Shown one piece after another: positions 7,662 to 16,332 of a DNA stretch of 64,000 nt. Within the stretch, counting starts at the first letter, position 1; each line of letters begins with the position of its first letter. The stretch is from Luteibacter jiangsuensis (GTDB lineage Bacteria; Pseudomonadota; Gammaproteobacteria; Xanthomonadales; Rhodanobacteraceae), in NCBI RefSeq assembly GCF_011742555.1, contig NZ_JAAQQR010000012.1:1-64000 (forward strand), in the 5' to 3' direction. The notes below the pieces were generated by a model. That model saw nothing but the letters and a program-made list of their open reading frames with translations. It made no database searches and was not told the DNA's origin. The position numbers and the translations under genes were made by a program.

Positions 7662-9884
7662 ATGAACGTTCGCCATGACTTGTCCGTTGTTTCCGCTCCC
7701 TCACCCGCAAAGCGCGCGCCGCTTCCAGCGCGCTCACGTCTGGCCCTGGCTTGCGGGTTGATGCTTCTTGCCTCGACCGGCATGGCGCAGGTGAATGGCG
7801 CCGGCCATGCGCCGTATCTGGGCTGGAGCAGTTTCAGTCAGCAGACGATCGATCCTGGTTTTCTCACCCAGGAAAACATGCGCAGGCAGTCCGATGCATT
7901 GGCGGCGTCAGGCCTTCAGGAGCATGGGTATACCTACATCAATCTCGATTCCGGCTGGCAGGGTGGCTTCGATGCCAATGGACGCCCGACACCGGACCCC
8001 GCCACGTTTCCCGACATCAAGGCGCTGATCGATCACATCCATGACAACGGGCAAAAGGCGGGCATTTACTGGATACCCGGCGTGGAAGAGCCTGCGGTGC
8101 AAGCCAATTCGCCCATTCTCGGCACGGCATTGCATATCCAGGACATCCTGGCGGTGCCGCATCGCGCGGGCAATGCGTTCGGCGGACCCGGCGAGTCGCC
8201 TTACCACTACAAGATCGACTTCAGTAAACCCGGCGCGCAGGAATACATCGATTCCGTCGTGGCATTGTTCGCATCGTGGGGCGTGGATTTCATCAAGCTC
8301 GACGGAGTGACGCCGGGCTCCTATAGCGACGACTTGCGCATCGACAATCGCGACGACGTGGCCGCCTGGTCCAAAGCCATCGCGCGTACCGGCAAACCCA
8401 TCTGGTTGACGGTGTCGTGGGCCGTGGACAAGGACTACCTGAACGTATGGCAGGCATATTCGAACGCGCGTCGCATCGACGACGACGTCGAATGCGAGAG
8501 CCGCTGCGCCACTCTTACGAACTGGCCTCGCATCGAAAAGCGCTTTCGCGATCTGCCGGCCTGGCAAGACGCGGCGGGTCCGACGAAAGGATGGAACGAC
8601 CTCGATTCGCTGGACATCGGCGACGGGGAGGGCGACGGCTTGAGCGTGGACGAAAAGCGTTCGGCGGTCACCCTGTGGGCGATGGCGAACGCGCCGCTCT
8701 ACCTCGGGGGCGACCTCACGCGCCTTGACGACACAGGCAAGCAATTAGCCGGGAACGATGAAGTGATCGCGGTCGATCAGTCCGGCAGGCCTGCGACGCA
8801 GGTCGTGGGTGGCGATTTGCCCGTATGGGTAAGCGATCTCGGCGGCGGTCGCTTCTACGTCGCGATGTTCAACATGAACGCGACCCCGGCAGTCGTCGAG
8901 TTGCCCTGGCGTGTGCTGCGCGTCAACGGTGCCCGCCGCCTCCGCGATCTTTGGCGTCATCGCGAGTTGGGGCCCTCGCTTGGCGCGTATCGGGCGGAGC
9001 TTCCTGGCCATGGCACGCAGCTGCTCCTGGTCGAAGCACTGCCAGGTTCCGTGCCGACGTCGCCCAGCAGCGCGTACGAGGCGGAGCAGGCCTCCCTGTC
9101 CGGAACGGCGGGGGTGGCGTCGTGTGTCGGCTGCTCGGATGGCCTCAAGGTAGGCGGCCTTGGGCTGGGTGCCGACAATGCGGTGGCTTTCGATCGGGTA
9201 TTCGCACCGCGGGACGGCGTCTACTTCATGCAGGTCGATTCGCTTACGTTGGGCCTGCGCTCCTATGTGTACCAGATCAACGATGGACCGCTGCGCACGT
9301 TCAACAGTGGCGGCGGTAGTTTCCAACTGCCATCCAGCAGCAACCTTCCTGTATGCCTGCGCCGGGGGTTCAATCGCATCCGCTTCGGCAATGCGGTGAG
9401 CTATCCACCGGATCTCGATCGCATCGTGGTGCACGGTCGGGGTGATGCGGCACTTCCGGCCGCGGTCACCTACGAGGCGGAGACGGCGACGCTCGGTGGT
9501 GCCGTCACCTCCGGTTTCAGCAATTACTACTCCGGCCTCGCGAAGGCAGGCAACGTCGGCGGCGGCGCCGCCAACAGCGTGACGTTCTCGTCGGTACGCG
9601 TACCTGTTACGGGTAGGTATCAACTGGAGATCGACTACGCCACCAGCGGCCCACGCTCGCTCTTCCTCACCATCAACGGCGGAACGCCGCGCAGGCTCGA
9701 TCTGGACGGAAGCAGTTTCGACGATCCGGTGGCGAAGGTGCTCGAGGTTTCGCTCAAGGCGGGCATGAACACCATCGCACTGGGCAATCCGGATTCGCCT
9801 GCCCCGGACCTGGACCGCATCGTCGTCGCGCCGTTGGTGAAGTACGCGTGGCTCGGTGCGTCGGTGGACGAGTGCCCGCGCTAG
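7662..9884 (+). CDS. exported GH27 alpha-galactosidase with two C-terminal carbohydrate-binding-like modules
   Basis: Starting at ATG 7662 gives 740 residues with an extended signal region ending near STGMAQ. The GH27 barrel shows YLGWSSF, YTYINLDSGWQ, the nucleophile Asp214 in FIKLDGV and the acid/base region RIDDD (Asp273-275). After the barrel and its beta domain come two modules that each begin YEAE (residues 472 and 604) and end with PDLDRIVV, the layout of CBM35/CBM6-type sugar-binding modules. Such modules suggest action on polymers such as galactomannan, complementing the GH36 enzyme. The gap of 96 bases after GH36 and the same orientation suggest co-transcription. Confidence 0.9.
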   Translation: MNVRHDLSVVSAPSPAKRAPLPARSRLALACGLMLLASTGMAQVNGAGHAPYLGWSSFSQQTIDPGFLTQENMRRQSDALAASGLQEHGYTYINLDSGWQGGFDANGRPTPDPATFPDIKALIDHIHDNGQKAGIYWIPGVEEPAVQANSPILGTALHIQDILAVPHRAGNAFGGPGESPYHYKIDFSKPGAQEYIDSVVALFASWGVDFIKLDGVTPGSYSDDLRIDNRDDVAAWSKAIARTGKPIWLTVSWAVDKDYLNVWQAYSNARRIDDDVECESRCATLTNWPRIEKRFRDLPAWQDAAGPTKGWNDLDSLDIGDGEGDGLSVDEKRSAVTLWAMANAPLYLGGDLTRLDDTGKQLAGNDEVIAVDQSGRPATQVVGGDLPVWVSDLGGGRFYVAMFNMNATPAVVELPWRVLRVNGARRLRDLWRHRELGPSLGAYRAELPGHGTQLLLVEALPGSVPTSPSSAYEAEQASLSGTAGVASCVGCSDGLKVGGLGLGADNAVAFDRVFAPRDGVYFMQVDSLTLGLRSYVYQINDGPLRTFNSGGGSFQLPSSSNLPVCLRRGFNRIRFGNAVSYPPDLDRIVVHGRGDAALPAAVTYEAETATLGGAVTSGFSNYYSGLAKAGNVGGGAANSVTFSSVRVPVTGRYQLEIDYATSGPRSLFLTINGGTPRRLDLDGSSFDDPVAKVLEVSLKAGMNTIALGNPDSPAPDLDRIVVAPLVKYAWLGASVDECPR

Positions 9885-9987
9885 CGAATGCCTCTGTGGA
9901 GACGATCTAGCTGAGGGCTTCACGTCGCCCCGATGCGGACGGGGCGACGCTGCCGGCATCGGAGGCGATCACGCGGGGAGTACGCTC

Positions 9988-10197
9988 ATGGCCACGGTTG
10001 CATCAGGTTCGCATACCAGCACCATCGGTGCGCTCGCGGCGGGCAAGTTGCTTGCCAAGGCGACAGGTGGACGGTGGGGGCCGGCCATTCTCATTCTCAC
10101 CGGCATCATCCTGCTCCGGAAACGCGCCGCCGCACGGGCGGCGCGCCGGGTTCGCTCCGATGTCGGGGACGTCGACGAACTCGACGCACCGCGGTAG
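9988..10197 (+). CDS. small single-span membrane protein
   Basis: A 69-residue product from ATG 9988, with CGGGGAG eight bases upstream as ribosome-binding site. Residues about 30-44 (WGPAILILTGIILL) form one membrane segment, followed by RKRAAARAARR, which would stay on the cytoplasmic side, and an acidic tail. It follows the galactosidase operon by about 100 bases but has no visible link to it. Function unknown. Confidence 0.5.
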   Translation: MATVASGSHTSTIGALAAGKLLAKATGGRWGPAILILTGIILLRKRAAARAARRVRSDVGDVDELDAPR

Positions 10198-10200
10198 CGA

Positions 10201-10344
10201 TTACTTCTTCTGGTTATCCTCGCCCGTATCGTCCAGCGGGTCGCCGCTGGCGTCCGTTGGCGGCTGCTCCGTAGGACCACGCCGGTCTTTGGGCGGCATA
10301 TCCTGGCCTGGCTGCTGCGGTGGGCGATTTTTCTCATTGGCCAT
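10201..10344 (-). CDS. short, proline-rich charged protein (47 residues)
   Basis: A very short gene read from ATG 10344 to taa 10201, preceded by a good ribosome-binding site (CGGAGAG, seven bases before the ATG). The product begins MANEKNRPPQQPGQDMPP and ends GEDNQKK. It is entirely hydrophilic, rich in Pro, Asp and Gln, probably disordered, and has no cysteine. It is convergent with the membrane protein at 9988-10197, with three bases between stops. Small hydrophilic proteins of this kind are common in Xanthomonadales and usually unnamed. Confidence 0.5.
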   Translation of the reverse strand: MANEKNRPPQQPGQDMPPKDRRGPTEQPPTDASGDPLDDTGEDNQKK

Positions 10345-10428
10345 GTCGGGCTCTCCGTCTCGTGGAGGGGCCACCATGACCTGCCGCGACTCACGATGAC
10401 GTGCGTGGCCCGTGATTGATTTGTCGCG

Positions 10429-10719
10429 TCAGTGCGCTGTGTCTTTACGTAAGGGAGCGACTACAGACCTCACCGGAAGGCCGACGCGAACTGGCGCTTC
10501 GGCATCGCTCGCCTGTTCGGTCAGGAGGGGCGTGACGACCGTCATCCATCCCTCGGCGAACGAGCGGACGTCGTTCGGCCACTCGTCCGGCGTATAACTG
10601 GACATGGCCTGCGACAAGGCGGCAACGAGCGCGGCGGGCTCGGGATGGGTGGAAATGGCGGCTTCGAGCGCCGATTCGAGTGCCGCCAGCTTCCCGAGAA
10701 GGTAGGTGTGGTCGTCCAT
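10429..10719 (-). CDS. hypothetical protein, 96 residues
   Basis: The start is the ATG at 10719 (MDDHTYLL) because AAGGAG lies eight bases upstream; the ATG 18 bases earlier overlaps that site. The protein is mostly helical: LGKLAALESALEAAIS and ALVAALSQAMSSY. It continues through PDEWPNDVRSFAEGWM to a less ordered tail. No signal peptide, membrane segment or known domain is seen. It is transcribed away from the response regulator gene at 11044, sharing a 324-base upstream region with it. Confidence 0.55.
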   Translation of the reverse strand: MDDHTYLLGKLAALESALEAAISTHPEPAALVAALSQAMSSYTPDEWPNDVRSFAEGWMTVVTPLLTEQASDAEAPVRVGLPVRSVVAPLRKDTAH

Positions 10720-10859
10720 GGATGGATCTCCTTGCATGATCCTGGGAGCGGCGGTGGCCCTTGGCGACCGCGGTTCCCTTGTGCGTCGTTGTCCGTGGGC
10801 TGCGCGCGCAGTCCGGCAGCAGGCCTTGGCGAATGCCTACATGCTACTGCGTCGAACGA

Positions 10860-10883
10860 TGACACGATCATCAGGTCGTGTCA
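10860..10883. promoter_or_regulatory. perfect inverted repeat in divergent promoter region
   Basis: TGACACGA (10860-10867) and TCGTGTCA (10876-10883) are exact reverse complements separated by eight bases. The repeat sits in the 324-base gap between two divergent genes, the usual place for a dimeric regulator site. No other gene is visible in that gap. Closer to the response regulator, TTGTCT near 10948 and TGTATG about 18 bases later could form a sigma70-type promoter. The binding protein is unknown. Confidence 0.45.
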
Positions 10884-11043
10884 CGTCGCGCGGCGTTGTG
10901 ATACCGCTACATAAAGCGGCGCCAGGTCACGATCATACCGTCACGCTGGTTGTCTCGCCTGCACATCTGGCATTGTATGCATTCGCAGGCGGCGTCCGGA
11001 CCGGGTCCGGCGTCTAGAACAGTCGGCCCAGGGAGGGCTCTAA

Positions 11044-11697
11044 ATGATTAACGTTGTTTTGGTCGACGACCACGAACTGGTCAGGACCGGCTTTCGCATG
11101 ATCCTGCAACAGCAGGCGGATATTCGGATCAGGGGGGAGGCCAGTTCGGCGGAGGAGGGCCTGCGGCTCATCCGATCGCATTCACCGGACATCGCGCTGG
11201 TCGATGTCCACATGCCCGGCATGAGCGGTGTGGAACTCACGGAGCGCATCATCCGTGCCAAGTTGCGCACGAATGTCGTCATTCTTACCGTGGTGGACGA
11301 TGCACGGTTTCCGAAGCGGCTTCTCGACGCCGGCGCGCTCGGCTACCTCACCAAGGGCTGTTCGTCGGACGAGTTGCTCAGCGCCGTGCGCCAGGTCGCC
11401 TCGGGGCGTCGCTACCTGGCGCCCACCGTGGCGCAACAGCTGGCGCTGGCCACGTTGGACGGCTCGGATTCCCCGTTCGACACGCTGTCCACCCGCGAAA
11501 TGGAGGTGTCCATGATGCTTGTACGTGGCATGCCTCTCACGTCGATCGGCGAGCGTCTGAACCTGAGTCCGAAAACCGTTTCGACGTACAAGCAGCGCCT
11601 GATGGAAAAGTTGCACGTCGAACATGTAGTGGGCCTGGCCCACCTGATGACGGTGCACGGGCTGCTCGACACACACAACCACCAGGTCGGAAGCTGA
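11044..11697 (+). CDS. NarL/LuxR-family response regulator, GacA/UvrY-like
   Basis: A 217-residue protein: receiver domain (residues 1-120) with the acidic pair Asp8-Asp9, phospho-acceptor Asp54 in LVDVHMPG, and Lys in YLTKGCSSDEL; then a LuxR-type helix-turn-helix (residues about 148-205; LSTREMEVSMMLVRGM, LNLSPKTVSTYKQRLMEKL). Both length and sequence are closest to the GacA/UvrY/SirA branch, which works with the BarA/GacS kinase and drives small regulatory RNAs that titrate CsrA. The usual partner uvrC is not next to it here. AGGGAGG upstream of the ATG supports the start. No kinase gene is nearby, so the partner must be encoded elsewhere. Confidence 0.85.
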   Translation: MINVVLVDDHELVRTGFRMILQQQADIRIRGEASSAEEGLRLIRSHSPDIALVDVHMPGMSGVELTERIIRAKLRTNVVILTVVDDARFPKRLLDAGALGYLTKGCSSDELLSAVRQVASGRRYLAPTVAQQLALATLDGSDSPFDTLSTREMEVSMMLVRGMPLTSIGERLNLSPKTVSTYKQRLMEKLHVEHVVGLAHLMTVHGLLDTHNHQVGS

Positions 11698-11713
11698 TTC
11701 CTTCCGTCATGCA

Positions 11714-11747
11714 TAAAAAAACGCCGGGCTTGCCCGGCGTTTTTTGT
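11714..11747. terminator. bidirectional intrinsic terminator between the response regulator and rne
   Basis: A GC-rich hairpin, ACGCCGGGC-TT-GCCCGGCGT, flanked by A6 on one side and T6 on the other. It can therefore stop transcription on both strands of the convergent pair. It lies 17 bases after one stop codon and 7 bases after the other. Confidence 0.9.
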
Positions 11748-11753
11748 TTCACA

Positions 11754-14700
11754 TCATGGCTCGCCGTGTGGTTCCTGCCGCGGACGGGTAAGCAGGTCGC
11801 CTTGCGCCGGCGGTGTCCAGCCGGGGGTTGGGGCCGGTGCCGGGTGCGAGACCGCCGACACGTTCGAGGCCTCGGGCGCCTTCGGAGTGGCCGGGGCGGC
11901 CGACGCGGTTGACGCTGCGCTGTCTTCCTCGTCGTCTGCTGGCGGCGTCGTGTCGCTCGCCGTCTCCGCGGCGTCAGCGGAACTGGCCGGGCTCGGGGCT
12001 TCGGAGCGCGCGGGCGTGGCCGGTGCAGCCGCCGGAGCCGGAGCCGGAGCCGGAGCCGCGCGCGGCTCGTCGGTCGAGGCCGCAGCGGTGGACACCTTGG
12101 CAGAGGCACCGTTCTCGTCGCCTGCCGGCGCCTTCGTCTCGTCGTCCGGCAGCAGCCCGCGCGCGGGAGCGTCCAGGCCCACGCCCGTCGCGGAAGGGGC
12201 GGCAGCGACGATGTCTTCCACAGCCGGTGGCTCGTGCTTCATCGGCGCGGCGGCCGGCACAGGTGCGGAGCCGGTCACGGGAGCAGTCTTCAGGGGCGCG
12301 TCCGATTCGGTCTGCCGACGCTCGGTGGTGCGCGTCTGGGCCGAGTCCGCAGGCGTGGCGGCGTCGGTCACGTGCGCCGCCGGCTCGCCCGCCGCGGCGC
12401 TGCCCGGAATGGGCGGCAGCTTAGGCAAGGTGGGCAGGGTCAGCGCGGACGGAACGGTCTCGTCGTCGGACGACTGGGCAACGGCGTTGCCGATGGCTTC
12501 CACCGCGAAGGCGTTCTTCGCGGCGGCAGCCGTATCGAGTACCGGCGGTACGCTCGAGCTGGAACGGGCCGTCTCAGTCTGTGCCTCGTCGTCGCCGTCC
12601 TCGTCGTCGAGGTCGTCGGCGGCGTTCGCGCCTTCGATTGCGCCGGCCTGAGCACCATCTTCCTGGCGACGGCGGCGACGGCCACCGCGACGGCCGCGGC
12701 GGCGGCGCTGCCCGCCCTCGGTTTCCTTGCCGCCCTCGGCAGCCGCCGGCGCAGCGGTATCGGCCGCGATCGTGGCCTCGACATCGCTGGTCGGAACGTC
12801 GGCGAGTGCCTGAGTGGACTTCTCGTCAGCCTTGGTCGCCGGTGTGGCTGCCTTCTCGGCGGCCGGCGGGCGCTGGGCCGGTGTCTGTGCTGTTGCCGGC
12901 GTCGGAACGGTCGCGGCAGTGGTCACTGCCTTTTCGGCCTTCTCCGCCTGCGGCTGGCGCTCGCCGCGCGGCTGGCGACGGCCCTCGCCGGTCGCGGCCT
13001 GATCCTGGCGACCCTGCCGGCCCTGCTGCTGTCCGTCCTTCTGGCGGCCCTGCTTTTCTTCGCCCTGGCGCTGCTGTGCCTGATCGCCGCGGCCGGGCTT
13101 GTTGCCCTTGGCCTGCTGTTGACCGCGCCCCTGTTGCTGGGCGTTGTCCTTGCGCTGGCCTTGCTGACCGCGCTGTTCGCCGCCCTTGCCGCGACCCTCG
13201 TTACCACGGCGCTCGTCGCGACGGTTGTTGCGATCGTTGCGACCGCCCTGGCGGGAATCCTCGCGCCGCGCCGGTGTGGCCGGCTGCGCCGCGGGTGCCG
13301 CGGGCGCGCCGCCGCCGAAGAGGCTGCCGAACAGGCGGGAGAAGAAGCCGCCGGCGGGGGCGGTGGGAGCGGCCGGCTTCGCGGCGGGAGCCGGAGCGCT
13401 GGCCACGATTTCTTCGTCGCGAAGCGGGGCGGGCGTGGAGGGCACGACACCGGTGACCAACGGCTGCTCGCCGCTGCCCAGCGCCTGGCCCATCTTCGGC
13501 AGGGCCGTGGCCACGGTGGGCGTGGTGCGCTCGTAGCTAGGCTTGCTGTGCTCGCCCATGTCCGCCTCGCGGATACGGGTGATCTCGAGGTGCGGGGTTT
13601 CCAGCTTCTCGTCGGCAACGACCACCACGTGCACGCTGTGGCGGAGCTCGATCTCGACGATGCTGGCACGCTTCTCGTTGAGCATGAAGTTGGCGACCGA
13701 CGGCGGCGCCTGCACCAGGACCTGCCCGGTGTTTTCCTTCATGGCATGTTCTTCGATCAGGCGCAGGGTGGACAGCGCCAGGGACTCCACGCTACGGATG
13801 TGGCCGTGGCCCTCGCAGCGCGGGCAGACGATCTGCGTGGCCTCGCCGAGGCTGGGGCGCAGGCGCTGGCGTGACATTTCCAGAAGGCCGAAGCGCGAGA
13901 TGCGGCCGATCTGCACGCGGGCGCGGTCGGCCTTCAGGGCGTCCTTCAGGCGTTCTTCCACCTCGCGCTGGTGGCGCGGGCTGTCCATGTCGATGAAGTC
14001 GATGACGATGAGACCGCCGGCGTCGCGAATGCGGAGCTGGCGGGCGATCTCGGTGGCGGCTTCGAGGTTGGTGTTGAACGCCGTTTCCTCGATGTCGCTG
14101 CCCTTCGTGGCCTTCGACGAGTTGATGTCGATGGCGGTGAGGGCTTCCGTCTGGTCGATGACGATCGACCCGCCCGACGGCAGGCGCACGTTACGCTCGA
14201 AGATGCTCTCGATCTGCGTTTCGATCTGGTAGCGCGAGAACAGCGGGGTGGGGTCCTGGTAGAGCTTCAGCTTGCGCAGGTTGTTCGGCATCACCTGCTG
14301 CACGAAATCGCGGGCATCGTTGAACAGCGATTCCTCGTCGATCAGGATCTCGCCGATGTCGTTGCGCAGGTAGTCGCGCAGGGCGCGGATGAACAGCTTG
14401 GATTCCTGGTAGATCAGGAACGGGGCCTTCTGCGAGTTGGCGGCGGCCGAGATCGACTTCCACAGCTGCAGGAGGTAGTCGAGGTCCCACTGGAGTTCCT
14501 CGGCGTCGCGCCCCATGCCGGCCGTGCGCACGATGAGGCCCATTTCGTCGGGCACCGAGAGGTGCTCCATGGCTTCCTTCAGCGCCTGCCGGTCTTCGCC
14601 CTCGATGCGGCGCGATACGCCGCCCGCGCGGGGATTGTTCGGCATCAGCACCATGTAGCGGCCGGCCAGGCTGATGAACGTGGTAAGCGCGGCGCCCTTG

Positions 14701-15026
14701 TTGCCGCGCTCCTCCTTTTCGACCTGGACGATGATTTCCTGGCCTTCCTTGAGGAGTTCGCGGATGTTCGACTTACCTTCCGCGTTCGGATTGAAGTATT
14801 CGCGGGCGACTTCCTTCAGCGGAAGGAAACCGTGGCGCTCGGCGCCGTAGTCGACGAAACAGGCTTCGAGGGAGGGTTCGACGCGGGTGATGCGGCCCTT
14901 GTAGATATTGGCCTTTTTCTGTTCCCGGGACGGGATTTCGATGTCGAGATCGTAAAGGTTCTGGCCATCGACGATGGCCACACGCAACTCTTCGCGCTGA
15001 GTCGCGTTGATCAACATACGCTTCAT
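11754..15026 (-). CDS. rne: ribonuclease E
   Basis: A 1090-residue endoribonuclease that starts mRNA decay and processes rRNA and tRNA precursors. From ATG 15026 ([10 protein letters not shown]) the order is: S1 RNA-binding domain (residues about 35-120), 5'-sensor and DNase I-like catalytic domain with metal-binding Asp300 (TAIDIN) and Asp343 (VIDFID), and the zinc-link CPRC at residues 401-404 that holds dimers together. Residues beyond about 520 form a long low-complexity arm, first Gln/Arg/Gly rich and then Ala/Pro/acidic. Such arms scaffold the degradosome. The arm creates long open frames on the opposite strand that are not genes. Confidence 0.97.
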   Translation of the reverse strand: MKRMLINATQREELRVAIVDGQNLYDLDIEIPSREQKKANIYKGRITRVEPSLEACFVDYGAERHGFLPLKEVAREYFNPNAEGKSNIRELLKEGQEIIVQVEKEERGNKGAALTTFISLAGRYMVLMPNNPRAGGVSRRIEGEDRQALKEAMEHLSVPDEMGLIVRTAGMGRDAEELQWDLDYLLQLWKSISAAANSQKAPFLIYQESKLFIRALRDYLRNDIGEILIDEESLFNDARDFVQQVMPNNLRKLKLYQDPTPLFSRYQIETQIESIFERNVRLPSGGSIVIDQTEALTAIDINSSKATKGSDIEETAFNTNLEAATEIARQLRIRDAGGLIVIDFIDMDSPRHQREVEERLKDALKADRARVQIGRISRFGLLEMSRQRLRPSLGEATQIVCPRCEGHGHIRSVESLALSTLRLIEEHAMKENTGQVLVQAPPSVANFMLNEKRASIVEIELRHSVHVVVVADEKLETPHLEITRIREADMGEHSKPSYERTTPTVATALPKMGQALGSGEQPLVTGVVPSTPAPLRDEEIVASAPAPAAKPAAPTAPAGGFFSRLFGSLFGGGAPAAPAAQPATPARREDSRQGGRNDRNNRRDERRGNEGRGKGGEQRGQQGQRKDNAQQQGRGQQQAKGNKPGRGDQAQQRQGEEKQGRQKDGQQQGRQGRQDQAATGEGRRQPRGERQPQAEKAEKAVTTAATVPTPATAQTPAQRPPAAEKAATPATKADEKSTQALADVPTSDVEATIAADTAAPAAAEGGKETEGGQRRRRGRRGGRRRRRQEDGAQAGAIEGANAADDLDDEDGDDEAQTETARSSSSVPPVLDTAAAAKNAFAVEAIGNAVAQSSDDETVPSALTLPTLPKLPPIPGSAAAGEPAAHVTDAATPADSAQTRTTERRQTESDAPLKTAPVTGSAPVPAAAPMKHEPPAVEDIVAAAPSATGVGLDAPARGLLPDDETKAPAGDENGASAKVSTAAASTDEPRAAPAPAPAPAAAPATPARSEAPSPASSADAAETASDTTPPADDEEDSAASTASAAPATPKAPEASNVSAVSHPAPAPTPGWTPPAQGDLLTRPRQEPHGEP

Positions 15027-15375
15027 TGTAGGTTCCTCGGCCTTGCCGCGCGGCCGCGCGCCGCGGTGGCGCCTAGTGGCGGCCTGCCGGGGATCGCGCC
15101 GCAGCGGTGAGGCTTCAAGCGGCATGGGATCCGGGACCGATACCTGGACCCGGCGTGATTCGTGAATAAGCGCCTTGCAACCGGTCCGCGTCCCTACGGA
15201 TTAGCCGGACAACCGCAACCCGAACCGCTACGATGTGGGGTGTTCTCGCCTTCCGACCCCTCGGCCGGAACGGCGTCACACTCGCCTTACGCGGCGGCAC
15301 CGGCACCCCGCGAGAGATGAGTCTTCAGCGGAGCCTGGCGCTCGCCGAGTATCCTATCAATTTCGAGTTTTATCA
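15027..15375. promoter_or_regulatory. divergent rne/rluC leader region
   Basis: 349 bases without a protein gene between divergent rne and rluC. In enterobacteria the rne leader is long and structured, and mediates feedback by RNase E; the same arrangement is inferred here. GC-rich self-complementary stretches are visible (for example GCGCGGCCGCGCGC near 15048-15062, and GATCCGGGACC...GGACCCGGCG around 15127-15155). No tRNA or other RNA gene was recognised. Confidence 0.5.
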
Positions 15376-16323
15376 ATGCAGACGGCAACTTCCCTCGACG
15401 GCGGCCAAGGTGTGCGCCAGGTCGAAATCGGTCCCGAACGGGACGGTCAGCGGGTGGACAATGCCCTGATGACCCTCCTCAAGGGGGTGCCGCGCAGCCT
15501 GGTCTACCGCCTGCTGAGAACGGGCCAGGTCCGGATCAACGGCAAGCGCGCGAAGCCGGAGACCCGGCTGGCGCTAGGCGACATGCTTCGCATCCCGCCC
15601 GTGCGGGTGGCCGAACGCGAGGAAGGCGTCGCGCCGTCGGGCATGATGAAGGCCGTGGCCGACGCGGTCATCTTCGAGGACAAGCACTTCCTCGTCATCG
15701 ACAAGCCGGTGGGCATCGCCGCCCACGGGGGAAGCGGCGTGAGCCACGGCGCGATTGAGCTGCTGCGCGCCGCCCGGCCGAACGAGCACCTGGAGCTGGT
15801 GCACCGCCTCGACCGCGACACCAGCGGCGTCCTGGTCCTGGCGCGATCCCGCCCCGGGCTGACCGGCCTCCAGGCCCTGATCCGCGACAATGCCGTGACG
15901 AAGCAGTACCTCTGCCTCATGACGGGGACCCCGCGGAAGGCGAAGTTCGACGTCAATGCGCCCCTCCTGAAGTCCGTTCTGCATGGCGGCGAGCGCATGG
16001 TTCGGGTCGACGATGCCGGCAAGCCGTCGCTCACCTTCTTCCAGGAACTGGAGCAGTACCCCGGCTCCCGCCTTATGCAGGCCACCCTGGGCACCGGCCG
16101 CACCCACCAGATCCGCGTGCATGCCCAGTACATCGGGCATCCCCTGGCCGGCGACCCGAAGTACGGCGACGAGGAGGCGAACAAGCGCTTCCGGGCCAAG
16201 GGGCTGAAGCGCATGTTTCTGCATGCGTCGAGGATGAGTTTCGACCTCGGCGGCAAGAACTACGATTTTTCGGCCCCGTTGCCCGACGATTTGAAGACGT
16301 TCCTGGACAATCTGCGCGGTTGA
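15376..16323 (+). CDS. rluC: 23S rRNA pseudouridine synthase RluC
   Basis: A 315-residue enzyme with an N-terminal S4 RNA-binding domain (RVDNALMTLLKGVPRSLVYRLLRTGQVRING) and a RluA-type catalytic domain. The motif HRLDRDTSGVLVLAR carries the catalytic Asp, and GRTHQIRVH is the second family signature. RluC makes three pseudouridines in 23S rRNA (955, 2504 and 2580 in E. coli numbering). The ATG at 15376 follows an AT-rich stretch; longer in-frame extensions upstream are Arg-rich and unlikely. Divergence from rne is the standard gammaproteobacterial arrangement and supports RluC over RluD. Confidence 0.92.
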   Translation: MQTATSLDGGQGVRQVEIGPERDGQRVDNALMTLLKGVPRSLVYRLLRTGQVRINGKRAKPETRLALGDMLRIPPVRVAEREEGVAPSGMMKAVADAVIFEDKHFLVIDKPVGIAAHGGSGVSHGAIELLRAARPNEHLELVHRLDRDTSGVLVLARSRPGLTGLQALIRDNAVTKQYLCLMTGTPRKAKFDVNAPLLKSVLHGGERMVRVDDAGKPSLTFFQELEQYPGSRLMQATLGTGRTHQIRVHAQYIGHPLAGDPKYGDEEANKRFRAKGLKRMFLHASRMSFDLGGKNYDFSAPLPDDLKTFLDNLRG

Positions 16324-16332
16324 ACTCTTCGA

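Noticed and set aside
12234-13874. Long open frame on the plus strand opposite rne
   Set aside because: It is antisense to the low-complexity arm of RNase E; its product is Ala/Leu/Arg/Gly rich without domain or ribosome-binding site. It arises from GC-rich codon bias.
15027-15375. Possible tRNA or other structured RNA between rne and rluC
   Set aside because: GC-rich hairpins are present, but no cloverleaf with T-loop GTTCRANYC and CCA-end spacing was found.
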